From positions 1 to 16,281 of the forward strand of contig JAGLGG010000356.1 in assembly GCA_023144145.1 (NCBI GenBank): 16,281 nucleotides of DNA, given 5' to 3'. This DNA comes from Anaerolineales bacterium. Lineage in GTDB: Bacteria > Chloroflexota > Anaerolineae > Anaerolineales > E44-bin32. The position numbers and the translations under genes were made by a program. Below are positions 1 to 8,136 of this stretch, one piece after another (within the stretch, counting starts at the first letter, position 1; each line of letters opens with the position of its first letter). Below the pieces are notes generated by a model. The model saw only the letters and a program-made list of their open reading frames with translations. It ran no database searches and was not told the origin of the DNA.

Positions 1-206
1 CCAACGGCGTAGAGGACTCCGGCCAAAATACCAAAATCCGAGAGGGCTGGCATGAGATACTTTAGTAGGATCTCACATCCTGGCTCCGCGGCTTCGGCCG
101 TAAGGGCAGGCGTGTACCAGTGAAGGAATATGAGATAGGTACCAATAATTCCAAGCAATGATCCAACGACAGCCAAAATGCCGCCTAGGCGATTGTTCTC
201 TTTCAT
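1..206 (-). CDS. Membrane protein, N-terminal part (cut by window edge)
   Basis: The first 68 codons of a minus-strand gene are visible. It starts at ATG 206 and stays open to the window edge. A perfect Shine-Dalgarno AGGAGG (215-220) sits about 8 bases upstream, which makes the start convincing. The protein begins MKENNRLGG and has one clear membrane segment at about residues 8-27, followed by a short soluble stretch (HWYTPALTAEAAEPGCEI) and the start of a second hydrophobic segment. I do not recognise the family. It is divergent from the crp-family gene and shares its upstream region, so the regulator may control it. Confidence 0.75.
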   Translation of the reverse strand, partial: MKENNRLGGILAVVGSLLGIIGTYLIFLHWYTPALTAEAAEPGCEILLKYLMPALSDFGILAGVLYAV

Positions 207-236
207 ATGTCATTCCTCCTGAACAGGCGTATGATA

Positions 237-252
237 TGTGAAATATATCACT
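237..252. promoter_or_regulatory. CRP-like operator TGTGA-N6-TCACT
   Basis: The sequence is TGTGA, AATATA, TCACT. It matches the E. coli CRP consensus TGTGA-N6-TCACA at nine of the ten specified bases. It lies beside a Crp/Fnr-family gene, so autoregulation or control of both divergent genes is a natural inference. Binding is not shown. It overlaps the expected core promoter just upstream of TATAAT 252-257, so binding there would more likely repress than activate that promoter. Confidence 0.5.
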
Positions 253-268
253 ATAATAGCTGTAAATC

Positions 269-284
269 TTTGCTTTAAAGCAAA
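269..284. repeat. 16-bp perfect palindrome, likely operator
   Basis: TTTGCTTTAAAGCAAA reads the same on both strands. It is bracketed by the direct repeat AAATCTTT at 264-271 and 282-289. It lies about 17 bp from the CRP-like site, and a dimeric regulator is a plausible ligand. Confidence 0.5.
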
Positions 285-377
285 TCTTTAAATGTCTGAA
301 GGGACAATGAACGAATGAACAGAAAGCGATGTGATATAGGGCGAAGATATATAATACGATTGTGATGATGGAGCACG

Positions 378-432
378 AGTGTTCCGTCTTATTTATCTAT
401 CCTTTCTAAAGAATTACGTTGGACGGAACACT
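378..432. repeat. 11-bp inverted repeat before crp-family ribosome-binding site
   Basis: The arms AGTGTTCCGTC (378-388) and GACGGAACACT (422-432) are perfectly complementary, with a 33-nt spacer. The right arm ends one base before the Shine-Dalgarno AGGAGG (433-438). It could be a hairpin in the crp-family mRNA leader or a pair of half-sites about 44 bp apart. Confidence 0.5.
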
Positions 433-444
433 AGGAGGGCAAAT

Positions 445-1122
445 TTGAGCATTACAAGAGAGACCATCACTAATCACCCTTTGTTCGCTAAGCTTGACCA
501 GAGAACCTTGAGTGATGTAATCAACTATGGTGTTCACAAGTCTCTGAAGGCAGACGAATATCTGATCAGTCAGGGGGATATTTGGCCTTGTTTATTCTTA
601 GTTGTAGATGGGGAGATCCATGCTCTCAAAGAATCACAAGAGGGCAGGGTGTTAATTGCTACAACGATTCAGCCCGGCGAAATATTTTGGGGTCTGGCTT
701 TTTTCGTTGAAAGTGTTGAAATGCCTGTGATGCTCCAAGCCAAGAGTGAGACAAAGATCGTTATTTGGCAGAGGGAGAATCTGCTTCCGGTGATACAAGA
801 AAATGGCAGTATGTCATGGAACATCTGCCAAATCATGATCAAACGGATGCAAGATGCCAGTGATATCGTAGAGGAGCTAGCTTTTCAACCCGTTATGAGC
901 CGATTAGCAAGTTTATTGCTCGAGGTTTTTGGTGGAACCGAGGGGGAGTTTGTATCCAGAGAATTAACTCTTGATGACATGGCTGCTCATATTGGCACAA
1001 CGCGTGAAATGGTCTGCAGACACCTATATCGATTCGCCGAAAAGGGAGCGATTGAAATAAGCAGGACGGAGCTCAAACTCAACGATCGGGATTTTCTGCA
1101 GGAGCAGGCGAGTAAGGAGTAA
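445..1122 (+). CDS. Crp/Fnr-family transcription regulator
   Basis: This is a cytosolic DNA-binding regulator of 225 residues, a usual length for the family. An effector (cNMP-type beta-barrel) domain spans about residues 10-110, a dimerisation helix about 115-150, and a winged HTH of the Crp type about 174-212 (LTLDDMAAHIGTTREMVCRH). The frame is open back to a GTG at 379, but TTG 445 has AGGAGG (433-438) six bases upstream. The extra 22 residues do not resemble the family, so I chose TTG. The Arg-[Ser/Thr]-Ala of the cAMP phosphate-binding cassette is replaced by Pro-Val-Met (about 94-96), so cAMP binding is doubtful. No N-terminal cysteine cluster is present, which argues against an FNR-type Fe-S sensor. 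The effector is unknown. Confidence 0.9.
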   Translation: MSITRETITNHPLFAKLDQRTLSDVINYGVHKSLKADEYLISQGDIWPCLFLVVDGEIHALKESQEGRVLIATTIQPGEIFWGLAFFVESVEMPVMLQAKSETKIVIWQRENLLPVIQENGSMSWNICQIMIKRMQDASDIVEELAFQPVMSRLASLLLEVFGGTEGEFVSRELTLDDMAAHIGTTREMVCRHLYRFAEKGAIEISRTELKLNDRDFLQEQASKE

Positions 1123-1154
1123 GTGCGAATTCTACATAGATCAGAGCTGAATTT

Positions 1155-4100
1155 TCACACATGATCTCTAAGGACAGCATGCTTCCAGAAACATAATCTC
1201 AAAGGAGAGAGGGGGAACCTCTTTACCCAAGGTTTTATTAGAAGATTATGTTTGCCGTAGGACAAGGGCACAATCACAGCGTCTTCGATCAATTTTTTAT
1301 CCGCATTTCGGTAAAGGTCCATTCTTTCATCCTCGTTAGCAGTGTGTTTTGCAAGCGTAATGAGGCTTTCAAGCTTTTCATCATCGTAAAGCGAGAAGAA
1401 TTTGCTGAACACAAGGCTCAAAAAATCCTCTGGATCAGGATATGAAGCCATCCATGCGATAATATACATATGAGGATTTTCATCGTCCAATCCATCGAGG
1501 AATCCGGACAAGTCAATAGCCTCCCAAGTTACCTGAACTGACAAATTTTCTTGCCATTGTGATTTCAGAAACTCAGCACGTTGATTTATGCCTGGAGAAA
1601 ATGGAACTATCAGTTTAACTTCTGGGAATCCTGTTCCATCTGGAAAACCTGCATCGGTTAGTAGTTCTTTTGCTCGAGTAGGGTTGTACAGGAGTCCAAT
1701 CCCACTGGAATGTCCCGGAATACCAGGAGGGACGAACCCCCCCGTGGCGGGAGTCCCTCGATCACGCAGTACAACATCAGCTAACATCTCTCTATCTATA
1801 GCATGAGCAAATGCCAAGCGCGCTCGTTTGTCATTGAATGAGCTTCTGTTGGTGTTGAATCCCAGGAATAGGGTCGTGGGTCCAGGTATGGAGAGATATT
1901 CGTTAGCGTTCAAGTGAATGGCTCGTTGAGCAGTGACCGGTTCAATAGCTCCTAGGTTAAGAACGTCAAGCTGATTGCTTTCATATTTTTCAAGGACATC
2001 AGAGTGGTCGGTTTGTTCCGTCAATACAACCTTATGGACATTTCCGCTGAATCGGCCATTGTATTGTAGATTCCTTGATAGAACCATGGTCTCGCCGGGT
2101 TGCCACTCCTCGATAAAGAATGGTCCATTTACCGCAATATTTTTAAACTTCACCCAATCCTTTCCAAATCGTGTAACCACGTGACTGGGCACTGCATATG
2201 CTGTGGAGAGCGACAAAAGATATAGAAAAGATCCAGTAGGAGCTTCCAAATCAACAATTAATGTGTGATCGTCCAAGGCGTTGACCCCAAGAGAAGAGGC
2301 TGAGGGAATTTCTCCCTGTTGATATCGCTTGGCATTCTTAACATCATAAAGGTGGGAGGCGGTTTCTGCACCGGTTGCCGGATCTAAAACACGTTTCCAC
2401 GCAAATTCAAAATCGAACGCAGTCACCGGCGTTCCGTCACTCCAAATCATGTCGTCGTGGAGGTGAAAAACATACTTTCGCCCATCTTCCAACACATCCC
2501 AAGATCGTGCTGCATCAGGGACGATATTCATATCTGGGTTAAGATCAACCAGACCTCGAAAGAGTTGATCGATTATTCCAGTGGAATAGCTATCATTTGA
2601 ATAACAAGGGTCTAAGGTAAAGACCGCTGGCCAATGGGTGCGGAAGACTTGAGTGGCAGCAGATTCAGCTGCTTTGAGACTAGTTCCGCTCAATTGCCAT
2701 TGCACAAATCCTTCCTGATAAGCTTGCCTGGACAATTGGAAATTAAAGGCAGTGTGGTAAATCAGACCGAGTTTCATGTATGTTCGAGCAGCTCGATCAT
2801 ACTCACCACTTTCCTTCAAAAAGACCAGCGCTTGCTCATATGCATTGATGGCCTCTTTATACGCATAAACTCTACGAGCAGAATCTCCTGCCAAAATCAG
2901 GTAGTCTACTGCTTTTGATTCCTCACCAGCTTCTAACAGATGATAGCTAATGCGAGGGGCGAGTTCCTCTAAACGATTTTTGAAAACCTTTTCAAGTGCT
3001 ATAGCTGCTTGATGGTGCAAGCGTTTTCGGCGTATGCCACTTACACTCTCCTTCAAAGTTGTCGCAACAAGAGCATGAGCGAAAGCGAATGAGGAGTCCA
3101 TAGCAGTACGACCATTTGATGTTTTGTGTACCTCCATGATAAGTTTGGATTTATCGGCAAGCTCTAAAGAATCGATGAGTGTATCTTCGTCATAATCGCA
3201 CAGGATTTTTAAAACTTCATAATCAAATTCTCGTCCTAGGATCGCAGCCTTAAGCAGGATTTCTTGTGCTTCTGTAGGCAAACGGCCAATTCGTTCTTGG
3301 ACAGCTGTCCTAACGCTTTGAGGGAGGTGCAATGAAGCTGCGTCGAAGCAGCACCATCGATCTCCATCTCGGTAAAGCTTACCTTCTTCAATGAGAGCTC
3401 GGCAAATCTCCTCAATAAAAAATGGATTTCCCTCGGTTTCACGATAGATTTCTCTGGCGAAATCCTGCGCAACCTCATCTTTCAAAATAGCCATGAGCAT
3501 CTCTTGAGTATCCTTGAGGTTTAGACGGAGCAACTTCACGCGTACGGCGATCCGCTCCTTTGTCAGTTCAAGGATTGTTTCATTAAGGGATCTACTCTCA
3601 TCGAGTTCGATTTCGCGATAGGTCATTACTAGAAGAAGTCGGAGCCCTGATGTCTTACACCTTCGTGCGAGATGGCGGACAAGGTGCAATGTTCCACTGT
3701 CTGCCCAATGTGCATCTTCGAGGATGATGAGCAAAGGAATTTCCTTGCCAATTGACGAACACAAAGCGACAAAACTTTCCGATATTTGTTCAAGATCTGC
3801 TTCGTGATCCGGCTTCAAATCGATGGAAAGACTTGAAGCGAGCGGTTGGAGTTCTGGTGTAATCGTCAGAAGGTTACTGATAAACAACTCAGGTAGCGAG
3901 CGGAGATAATTGCCTTCCATCTGGTGAGATTGTCGGATAATAGTTGCTATTGGTGCGTATGGAGCACCACCTTCTGCGTAACACTCAGACTGCAAGACGT
4001 GTCCGCCTTGGATTCCGGCCAGAGTTCTGAGTTCACGAACAAAATGAGTCTTTCCGATTCCTGGTTCCCCACTGATAAGTAATACTTGGCTTTCTCCTGA

Positions 4101-5012
4101 CGAGGCTTTCATCCATATTTGAGTTGCATCGCTAAATTCCTGCTCACGACCAACCATTCGGCCACGAGTCATCTGATCAAGTGGTGCGATTTCATCCGCG
4201 GTTTCGACTTTTATTTTCGATCGCGTAATCTCCTCAAGAATGATCCGAACACTCGAAGCATTTGCGGGTCGCTCCGTCAATTGCTTTTCCAACAATTCGA
4301 CGATGAGTTTATCTAGTGAGGCTGGGAGGTCTGGTTTTAGTGCTCTTGGGGGGACGGCCCGGATATGAAGGTGCTGAGTGATTATCTGTAGGGGCTCATC
4401 GGCATTAAAAGGAAGTTGCCCTGTCACCATTTCATAGAGCATGACCCCGAGTGAGTAAAGATCAGTTCTATGATCAACATCCTTTCCAAGGGCTTGTTCT
4501 GGGGCCATATATTGAACTGTTCCCTCTATGAAGCCTTCGTTAGTGAGCCTAGATGAAATTGATCTGGCAAGGCCAAAATCTGTCAATTTAGCTTTTCGAT
4601 CTGGCGTGATGATGACATTATCAGGTTTAAGATCGCGGTGAACGATTTCTTCTCCATGAGCGTGTTCTAGTGCATCGCAAATCTGACAAACGATTTGGAT
4701 AATATCTTCAAGCTCTTCAAGGTGCGTTCGATGGAGAGGTTCTCCCTCAACGAGTTCCATCACAATGAAAGGAACGCCCTTATGGAACCCGGCATCATAG
4801 ATGGAGACGATGTTGGGATGATTGAGTTTCGCTGCCGCTTGCGCTTCGCGCAGCAATCTTGTCTGTGCTTCCTCTTCCAGTTTGGGGTTGGTGAGAACCT
4901 TTATCGCGATGTCTCTCTCGAGAATGAGGTCATGACCACGGACGACCGTACCCATGCCTCCGTGGCCGATGATATCAATGATTTGGTAACGGTCTTGTAG
5001 GATTTCCTTCAT
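1155..5012 (-). CDS. Ser/Thr kinase-AAA ATPase-TPR-family 5 solute-binding fusion
   Basis: This is a 1285-residue cytosolic signalling protein. A Hanks-type kinase spans about residues 9-263, with glycine loop GHGGMG (17-21), Lys38, HRD (125-127), DFG (145-147) and APE (170-172), so it looks catalytically intact. An AAA_16/STAND-like ATPase follows at about 283-600, with VGRE, Walker A GEPGIGKT (315-322) and Walker B LLIILEDAHW (Asp433). Helical TPR-like repeats lie at about 680-780. The C-terminal 500 residues (about 790-1285) form a complete OppA-type family 5 solute-binding domain. There is no signal peptide or membrane segment, so this domain should sense a small ligand inside the cell, as in E. 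coli SgrR. Start ATG 5012 fits the kinase N-terminus but has only a weak ribosome-binding site. The gene lies downstream of a SpoIIE-type phosphatase on the same strand. The ligand and targets are unknown. Confidence 0.92.
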   Translation of the reverse strand: MKEILQDRYQIIDIIGHGGMGTVVRGHDLILERDIAIKVLTNPKLEEEAQTRLLREAQAAAKLNHPNIVSIYDAGFHKGVPFIVMELVEGEPLHRTHLEELEDIIQIVCQICDALEHAHGEEIVHRDLKPDNVIITPDRKAKLTDFGLARSISSRLTNEGFIEGTVQYMAPEQALGKDVDHRTDLYSLGVMLYEMVTGQLPFNADEPLQIITQHLHIRAVPPRALKPDLPASLDKLIVELLEKQLTERPANASSVRIILEEITRSKIKVETADEIAPLDQMTRGRMVGREQEFSDATQIWMKASSGESQVLLISGEPGIGKTHFVRELRTLAGIQGGHVLQSECYAEGGAPYAPIATIIRQSHQMEGNYLRSLPELFISNLLTITPELQPLASSLSIDLKPDHEADLEQISESFVALCSSIGKEIPLLIILEDAHWADSGTLHLVRHLARRCKTSGLRLLLVMTYREIELDESRSLNETILELTKERIAVRVKLLRLNLKDTQEMLMAILKDEVAQDFAREIYRETEGNPFFIEEICRALIEEGKLYRDGDRWCCFDAASLHLPQSVRTAVQERIGRLPTEAQEILLKAAILGREFDYEVLKILCDYDEDTLIDSLELADKSKLIMEVHKTSNGRTAMDSSFAFAHALVATTLKESVSGIRRKRLHHQAAIALEKVFKNRLEELAPRISYHLLEAGEESKAVDYLILAGDSARRVYAYKEAINAYEQALVFLKESGEYDRAARTYMKLGLIYHTAFNFQLSRQAYQEGFVQWQLSGTSLKAAESAATQVFRTHWPAVFTLDPCYSNDSYSTGIIDQLFRGLVDLNPDMNIVPDAARSWDVLEDGRKYVFHLHDDMIWSDGTPVTAFDFEFAWKRVLDPATGAETASHLYDVKNAKRYQQGEIPSASSLGVNALDDHTLIVDLEAPTGSFLYLLSLSTAYAVPSHVVTRFGKDWVKFKNIAVNGPFFIEEWQPGETMVLSRNLQYNGRFSGNVHKVVLTEQTDHSDVLEKYESNQLDVLNLGAIEPVTAQRAIHLNANEYLSIPGPTTLFLGFNTNRSSFNDKRARLAFAHAIDREMLADVVLRDRGTPATGGFVPPGIPGHSSGIGLLYNPTRAKELLTDAGFPDGTGFPEVKLIVPFSPGINQRAEFLKSQWQENLSVQVTWEAIDLSGFLDGLDDENPHMYIIAWMASYPDPEDFLSLVFSKFFSLYDDEKLESLITLAKHTANEDERMDLYRNADKKLIEDAVIVPLSYGKHNLLIKPWVKRFPLSPLRLCFWKHAVLRDHV

Positions 5013-5042
5013 CGACTAATCTCTATATTCAGATAAAAGGCA

Positions 5043-5072
5043 ATTATTCAGGACAAATCAAATTCTTATCAA
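5043..5072 (-). promoter_or_regulatory. Candidate promoter for kinase fusion gene
   Basis: TTGATA (5072-5067), an 18-nt spacer and AATAAT (5048-5043) give a reasonable sigma-70-like match. The predicted start of transcription is near 5036, leaving a leader of about 24 nt before ATG 5012. It lies in the 156-nt gap after the phosphatase gene, so the kinase may be transcribed separately as well as by readthrough. Confidence 0.35.
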
Positions 5073-5168
5073 CTGTGATTTTCGAACCAGATATAAAACT
5101 GCAGCATCCACAAATATACAGTCTAAATTCCAAGTGTTACAGTGGTGAGGCATCAACATGGCGCAGAG

Positions 5169-6419
5169 CTAGATGCGTTTTGCTATCACCATCGTAATGT
5201 CGTCGGAAGGAGAGATATCACCAATAAATTCTGTGATCGAATCTTCTAACGCAGCCTGGACCTCATTTACGCTAGATTTCCGATGGTTGTAGAGTAGTTG
5301 AAGAAGCCTGTCCTTTCCATACAGATCCTGTTCAGTGTTTGTAGCTTCAGTGACGCCATCAGTATATAGCAATATAAAATCACCTTGCTTGAGTTGAACG
5401 GCCTGCTCTTTGAATTCTGCTTCAGATTCAATCCCCAAAACTAACCCAGTGCGTTCAAATTCTGAAAAAGTATCGAGTTCAGCTTGGTAGAGGTATGGGG
5501 GGTTGTGCCCAGCGTTAACATAGGTTAGGTTTCCACTCTCTATATCGAGTTTTCCATAAAACAAGGAGACAAACATCCCGTTTGCTGAATCTGCACAAAT
5601 GAGCCGGTTAGCGGAGGCGATCGCGTTTGCGGGTTGTGTCGGTATGGAAACACTGGCTCTGATAATGCTCCTTGAGTTAGCCATGAAGAGAGCGGCGGGC
5701 ATCCCCTTGTCGGTAACATCTGCAATTACGATCCCCAGTTGAGTCTCATTGAGTGGAATAAAATCGTAGAAGTCACCGCTTACTTGTCGAGCAGGCTGCC
5801 ACCATGCAGCAAACTCCCACCCAGGCAATTTTGGGACGGAACGTGGAATCAAGTTCATTTGTACTTCTCGTGCAACTTGAAGCTCTCTCTCAAGCCTTCC
5901 TTTCTCGATTGCAACTTTGTATAAACGCGCGTTTTCTATAGCAATGGCCGCACTAGAGGCAATCCCTTCGAGTAATTCGATGTCCTCTTTTGAGAAAATC
6001 CCTGTCTGTATCCGGCTGTCAACATATACAACACCGATACATTCACCTTTGAGTTGCAGGGGAACACCGAGAACTGACCTCAATTTTAAGCCACGAACAC
6101 TCTTGCGTTGCCCAAGCCATTCATCGGCTTGGGCGTCGCTGGTGAGGATTGCCTTGCATTCAGTGACAACACGGTCTACGATACCTCGCGAGACCTCAAA
6201 TTCTGGAGACTCTATAGTCTTTCTGTCTAATCCGCGGGCGACCTTTACTGCCAGATGTCCATCATCTTCACGCAACATTAGGAAGCCACGTTCTGCACTT
6301 GTGACGGAAACAATCTCATCCATAACGAGGTTTAAGACGTCGTCAAGATCCAAAGACGAATTGAACGTTTGGGAAATGCGGTAGAGGGTGGTAAGTCGAT
6401 CTTCTGGCTCTTCAGTCAT
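5169..6419 (-). CDS. GAF-domain SpoIIE/PP2C-type phosphatase (RsbU-like)
   Basis: This is a 416-residue cytosolic protein phosphatase of the metal-dependent SpoIIE/RsbU kind, which dephosphorylates Ser/Thr on regulatory partners such as anti-sigma antagonists. A GAF sensor domain spans about residues 15-165. A coiled-coil linker lies at about 168-190 (EKGRLERELQVAREVQ). The phosphatase domain covers about 195-416, with GDFYDF (Asp216), IADVTDKG (Asp234), NAGHNPPY, LYTDGVTEA (Asp354) and SDDITM (Asp406-Asp407). These metal ligands look complete. Start ATG 6419 is preferred over an in-frame TTG at 6425; neither has a strong Shine-Dalgarno. No anti-sigma partner gene is present. The neighbouring kinase fusion is an inferred functional opposite. 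Confidence 0.92.
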   Translation of the reverse strand: MTEEPEDRLTTLYRISQTFNSSLDLDDVLNLVMDEIVSVTSAERGFLMLREDDGHLAVKVARGLDRKTIESPEFEVSRGIVDRVVTECKAILTSDAQADEWLGQRKSVRGLKLRSVLGVPLQLKGECIGVVYVDSRIQTGIFSKEDIELLEGIASSAAIAIENARLYKVAIEKGRLERELQVAREVQMNLIPRSVPKLPGWEFAAWWQPARQVSGDFYDFIPLNETQLGIVIADVTDKGMPAALFMANSRSIIRASVSIPTQPANAIASANRLICADSANGMFVSLFYGKLDIESGNLTYVNAGHNPPYLYQAELDTFSEFERTGLVLGIESEAEFKEQAVQLKQGDFILLYTDGVTEATNTEQDLYGKDRLLQLLYNHRKSSVNEVQAALEDSITEFIGDISPSDDITMVIAKRI

Positions 6420-6514
6420 ACTCAACTCACGGCATTTTACGGATATCTTTCGTTTTACAATGGCAACTCATCGGTGAGGTAATGCGAAACAAGTATTTAT
6501 AGCAGCGAATAAGT

Positions 6515-6558
6515 AAAAAAAACGTCCAGGTGCGGAAACTATCGGAAGCCCTCTGGAC
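6515..6558 (-). terminator. Candidate intrinsic terminator after small lipoprotein gene
   Basis: On the minus strand GTCCAG (6558-6553) and CTGGAC (6529-6524) form a 6-bp stem with a long loop, followed by eight T (6522-6515). The plus strand also has a short T run after the stem. It lies between the lipoprotein stop and the phosphatase gene, so it would separate the two. The 23-nt loop weakens the call. Confidence 0.45.
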
Positions 6559-6608
6559 ATTTTTACTGGAAAAGGATACGTGAGTCAATGAAAGAAGCTG
6601 GGCTACAC

Positions 6609-6926
6609 CTACTCTGTGGCCAGTATCATCTCGCGGCAGGGTGCGCCACAGTTCTCTACTTCTTTGAAGATATCATCAATTACTGGCTCAACCGTCTTTA
6701 TCTCACATCCATCTTTGAGAATGAGTGTAACCTCCAGTGAGTGGAGCTGAACGACTTGTTCAACTTCACCTTGGTGGAGGATTTCTACCGCAGTTTCCCA
6801 TACGACTTCTTCACCACAAGGAAGTGGGTCGGGTGTGACTGTTTTTTGAGTTGCAGCGCTACTGGAACATGCAGTTAGCAAACCAAGAACAAATAAGATG
6901 GATATTAGGTGGACTTTATTTTTCAT
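6609..6926 (-). CDS. Small cysteine-containing lipoprotein, function unknown
   Basis: This is a 105-residue secreted lipoprotein. It has a basic N-terminus (MKNKV), a hydrophobic core and lipobox LLTAC, so the mature protein starts at that Cys and is anchored to the membrane. Four further cysteines follow, in PCGEE, DGCEI and NCGAPC, which suggests two disulfides outside the cell. ATG 6926 is chosen over ATG 6941 because GGAG sits about 9 bases before it, inside the longer reading. No family is recognised. It lies upstream of the phosphatase gene on the same strand but a candidate terminator separates them. Confidence 0.7.
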   Translation of the reverse strand: MKNKVHLISILFVLGLLTACSSSAATQKTVTPDPLPCGEEVVWETAVEILHQGEVEQVVQLHSLEVTLILKDGCEIKTVEPVIDDIFKEVENCGAPCREMILATE

Positions 6927-7251
6927 TTTGACATTCTCCATATAATAAGTCTAATATAGGAACGTTTAATTCACACTTTCCGTTCCAATTATTGCCAATT
7001 GGACAATCTGGATTTTAAGTTGAATGCGCCTGATTAAATCTCTACTGGTCTGAACCGTTCGAGCTAGAGCAATTTACACCATGTCTTAAGAAGTGATCGC
7101 ATTTTCGAATTGAAAGGGCCAATAAAGGCTATTTGAGCCAGTTTATGTTTGTGTTTTATGGGGAGAAACATATACCATGAAGTACAGTCGTGTCGCACCA
7201 TTACAGTTACGAATCACAATGTTGAGAACTGACATTAGCTGAAGGAGTCCC
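6927..7251. other. Divergent intergenic region, no gene seen
   Basis: This stretch lies between the divergent lipoprotein and hydrolase genes and must hold both promoters. A 6-bp inverted repeat GGAACG (6959-6964) and CGTTCC (6981-6986) sits upstream of the lipoprotein gene. TATATT (6957-6952, minus) is a possible -10 box. A 21-codon ORF (7177-7242) ends just before the hydrolase ribosome-binding site, but its own site is poorly spaced and I do not call it. Confidence 0.4.
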
Positions 7252-8136
7252 ATGAGTTTATCTTCTTTCCGATTTCGTGGAGAAACCAAAGAGTTGAACG
7301 AGGTGACTAGAGCCGAAGCTCCGGGGGATTTTGTTGGATTACCACATGGACACACCCACTACGAGTTGTCAAAATCCAACGCGAGGCAGCCTGTCATTCT
7401 GATCCATGGATTTTCAATTCCCTATTACATTTGGGATCCAACTTTCCAAGCGTTGAGCGATGCAGGGCTCAACGTTCTTCGGTATGACTTATTTGGGCGA
7501 GGATATTCAGATCGACCCGGAGTGGAATACTCACTTGATTTGTTTGTGGATCAGTTATTTCACCTTGTGAGAGAGTTGGGATTAGGCGTCCCAATAGATC
7601 TAGTTGGATTGTCGATGGGCGGTCCGATCGCCGCATCGTTTTGTGATCAACATCCTTCTCTGGTCCGGAAATTATGCCTGATCGATCCAGCAGGCGTTCC
7701 AATGAAATCAAACGTATTAAGGAAATTCATCTTGCGACCATGGATTGGTGAATATTTATTGAGCCTATTCGGAAATGCAATTTTGATATCACAGTTGCCT
7801 AAAGACTTTAAAGAGCCAGAAAAATTCCCAGCGTTTGTTGAAATGGCAAGAGCGCAAATGAAATTCAAAGGTTACAAGCAAGCATTACTCTCGACATTGA
7901 GAAATGATGCTCTCTCTGATTTATCTCCAATTTACCAGCGCATTGGCAAGCAAAAAATGGAGTCCCTTCTAATATGGGGAGTGGAGGATCAATTGATCCC
8001 CTTTGAACTTCATAAGAGAATTTGTGAGGCGATCCCCAATATTAAATTCCAGCGCATATTCGGCGCGGGACATATTCCGCATTATGAAAAGCCCGAAGTA
8101 GTAAATCCAATCTTAATCGACTTTTTCAATGATTAG
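7252..8136 (+). CDS. Alpha/beta-fold hydrolase
   Basis: This is a 294-residue soluble serine hydrolase without a signal peptide. Visible family features are the oxyanion motif HGFS (52-55), nucleophile elbow GLSMGG with Ser121, catalytic acid Asp246 in WGVEDQLIP, and catalytic His274 in GAGHIPHYEKPE. A helical cap lies at about 150-225. Together these give a complete catalytic triad. The substrate cannot be read from sequence; the MhpC/lipase-like alpha/beta hydrolase group is the closest match. AAGGAG (7242-7247) lies just upstream of ATG 7252. The alkaline phosphatase gene follows on the same strand after about 90 bases. Confidence 0.9.
   Translation: MSLSSFRFRGETKELNEVTRAEAPGDFVGLPHGHTHYELSKSNARQPVILIHGFSIPYYIWDPTFQALSDAGLNVLRYDLFGRGYSDRPGVEYSLDLFVDQLFHLVRELGLGVPIDLVGLSMGGPIAASFCDQHPSLVRKLCLIDPAGVPMKSNVLRKFILRPWIGEYLLSLFGNAILISQLPKDFKEPEKFPAFVEMARAQMKFKGYKQALLSTLRNDALSDLSPIYQRIGKQKMESLLIWGVEDQLIPFELHKRICEAIPNIKFQRIFGAGHIPHYEKPEVVNPILIDFFND

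Larger units (their letters stand above)
207..444. promoter_or_regulatory. Divergent regulatory region between membrane gene and crp-family gene
   Basis: The region holds several signals. A CRP-like site TGTGA-N6-TCACT lies at 237-252. A perfect TATAAT at 252-257 (plus strand) is directly beside it. A 16-bp perfect palindrome TTTGCTTTAAAGCAAA lies at 269-284, inside a direct repeat AAATCTTT (264-271 and 282-289). A second TATAAT lies at 350-355. An 11-bp perfect inverted repeat has arms at 378-388 and 422-432. No good -35 box was found for either TATAAT, which would fit activator-dependent promoters. Which promoter serves which gene cannot be settled from sequence. Confidence 0.55.

Noticed and set aside
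445..1122. Calling the regulator FNR (oxygen sensor) or CRP
   Set aside because: There is no N-terminal cysteine cluster for an Fe-S centre, and the cAMP-binding Arg-Ser/Thr pair is missing, so only the family can be stated.
1123..1154. A terminator between the convergent crp-family and kinase genes
   Set aside because: The 32-base gap shows no convincing stem with a T run on either strand.
5917..6384. A 155-codon plus-strand ORF opposite the phosphatase gene
   Set aside because: The minus strand encodes a clear GAF-SpoIIE protein here. The plus-strand product is Ser/Arg-rich with no recognisable domain, so it is an antisense shadow.
7177..7242. A 21-codon ORF ending just before the hydrolase ribosome-binding site
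   Set aside because: Its possible Shine-Dalgarno GGGGAG (7160-7165) is 11 bases from the ATG and no RNA structure or codon pattern supports a leader peptide.
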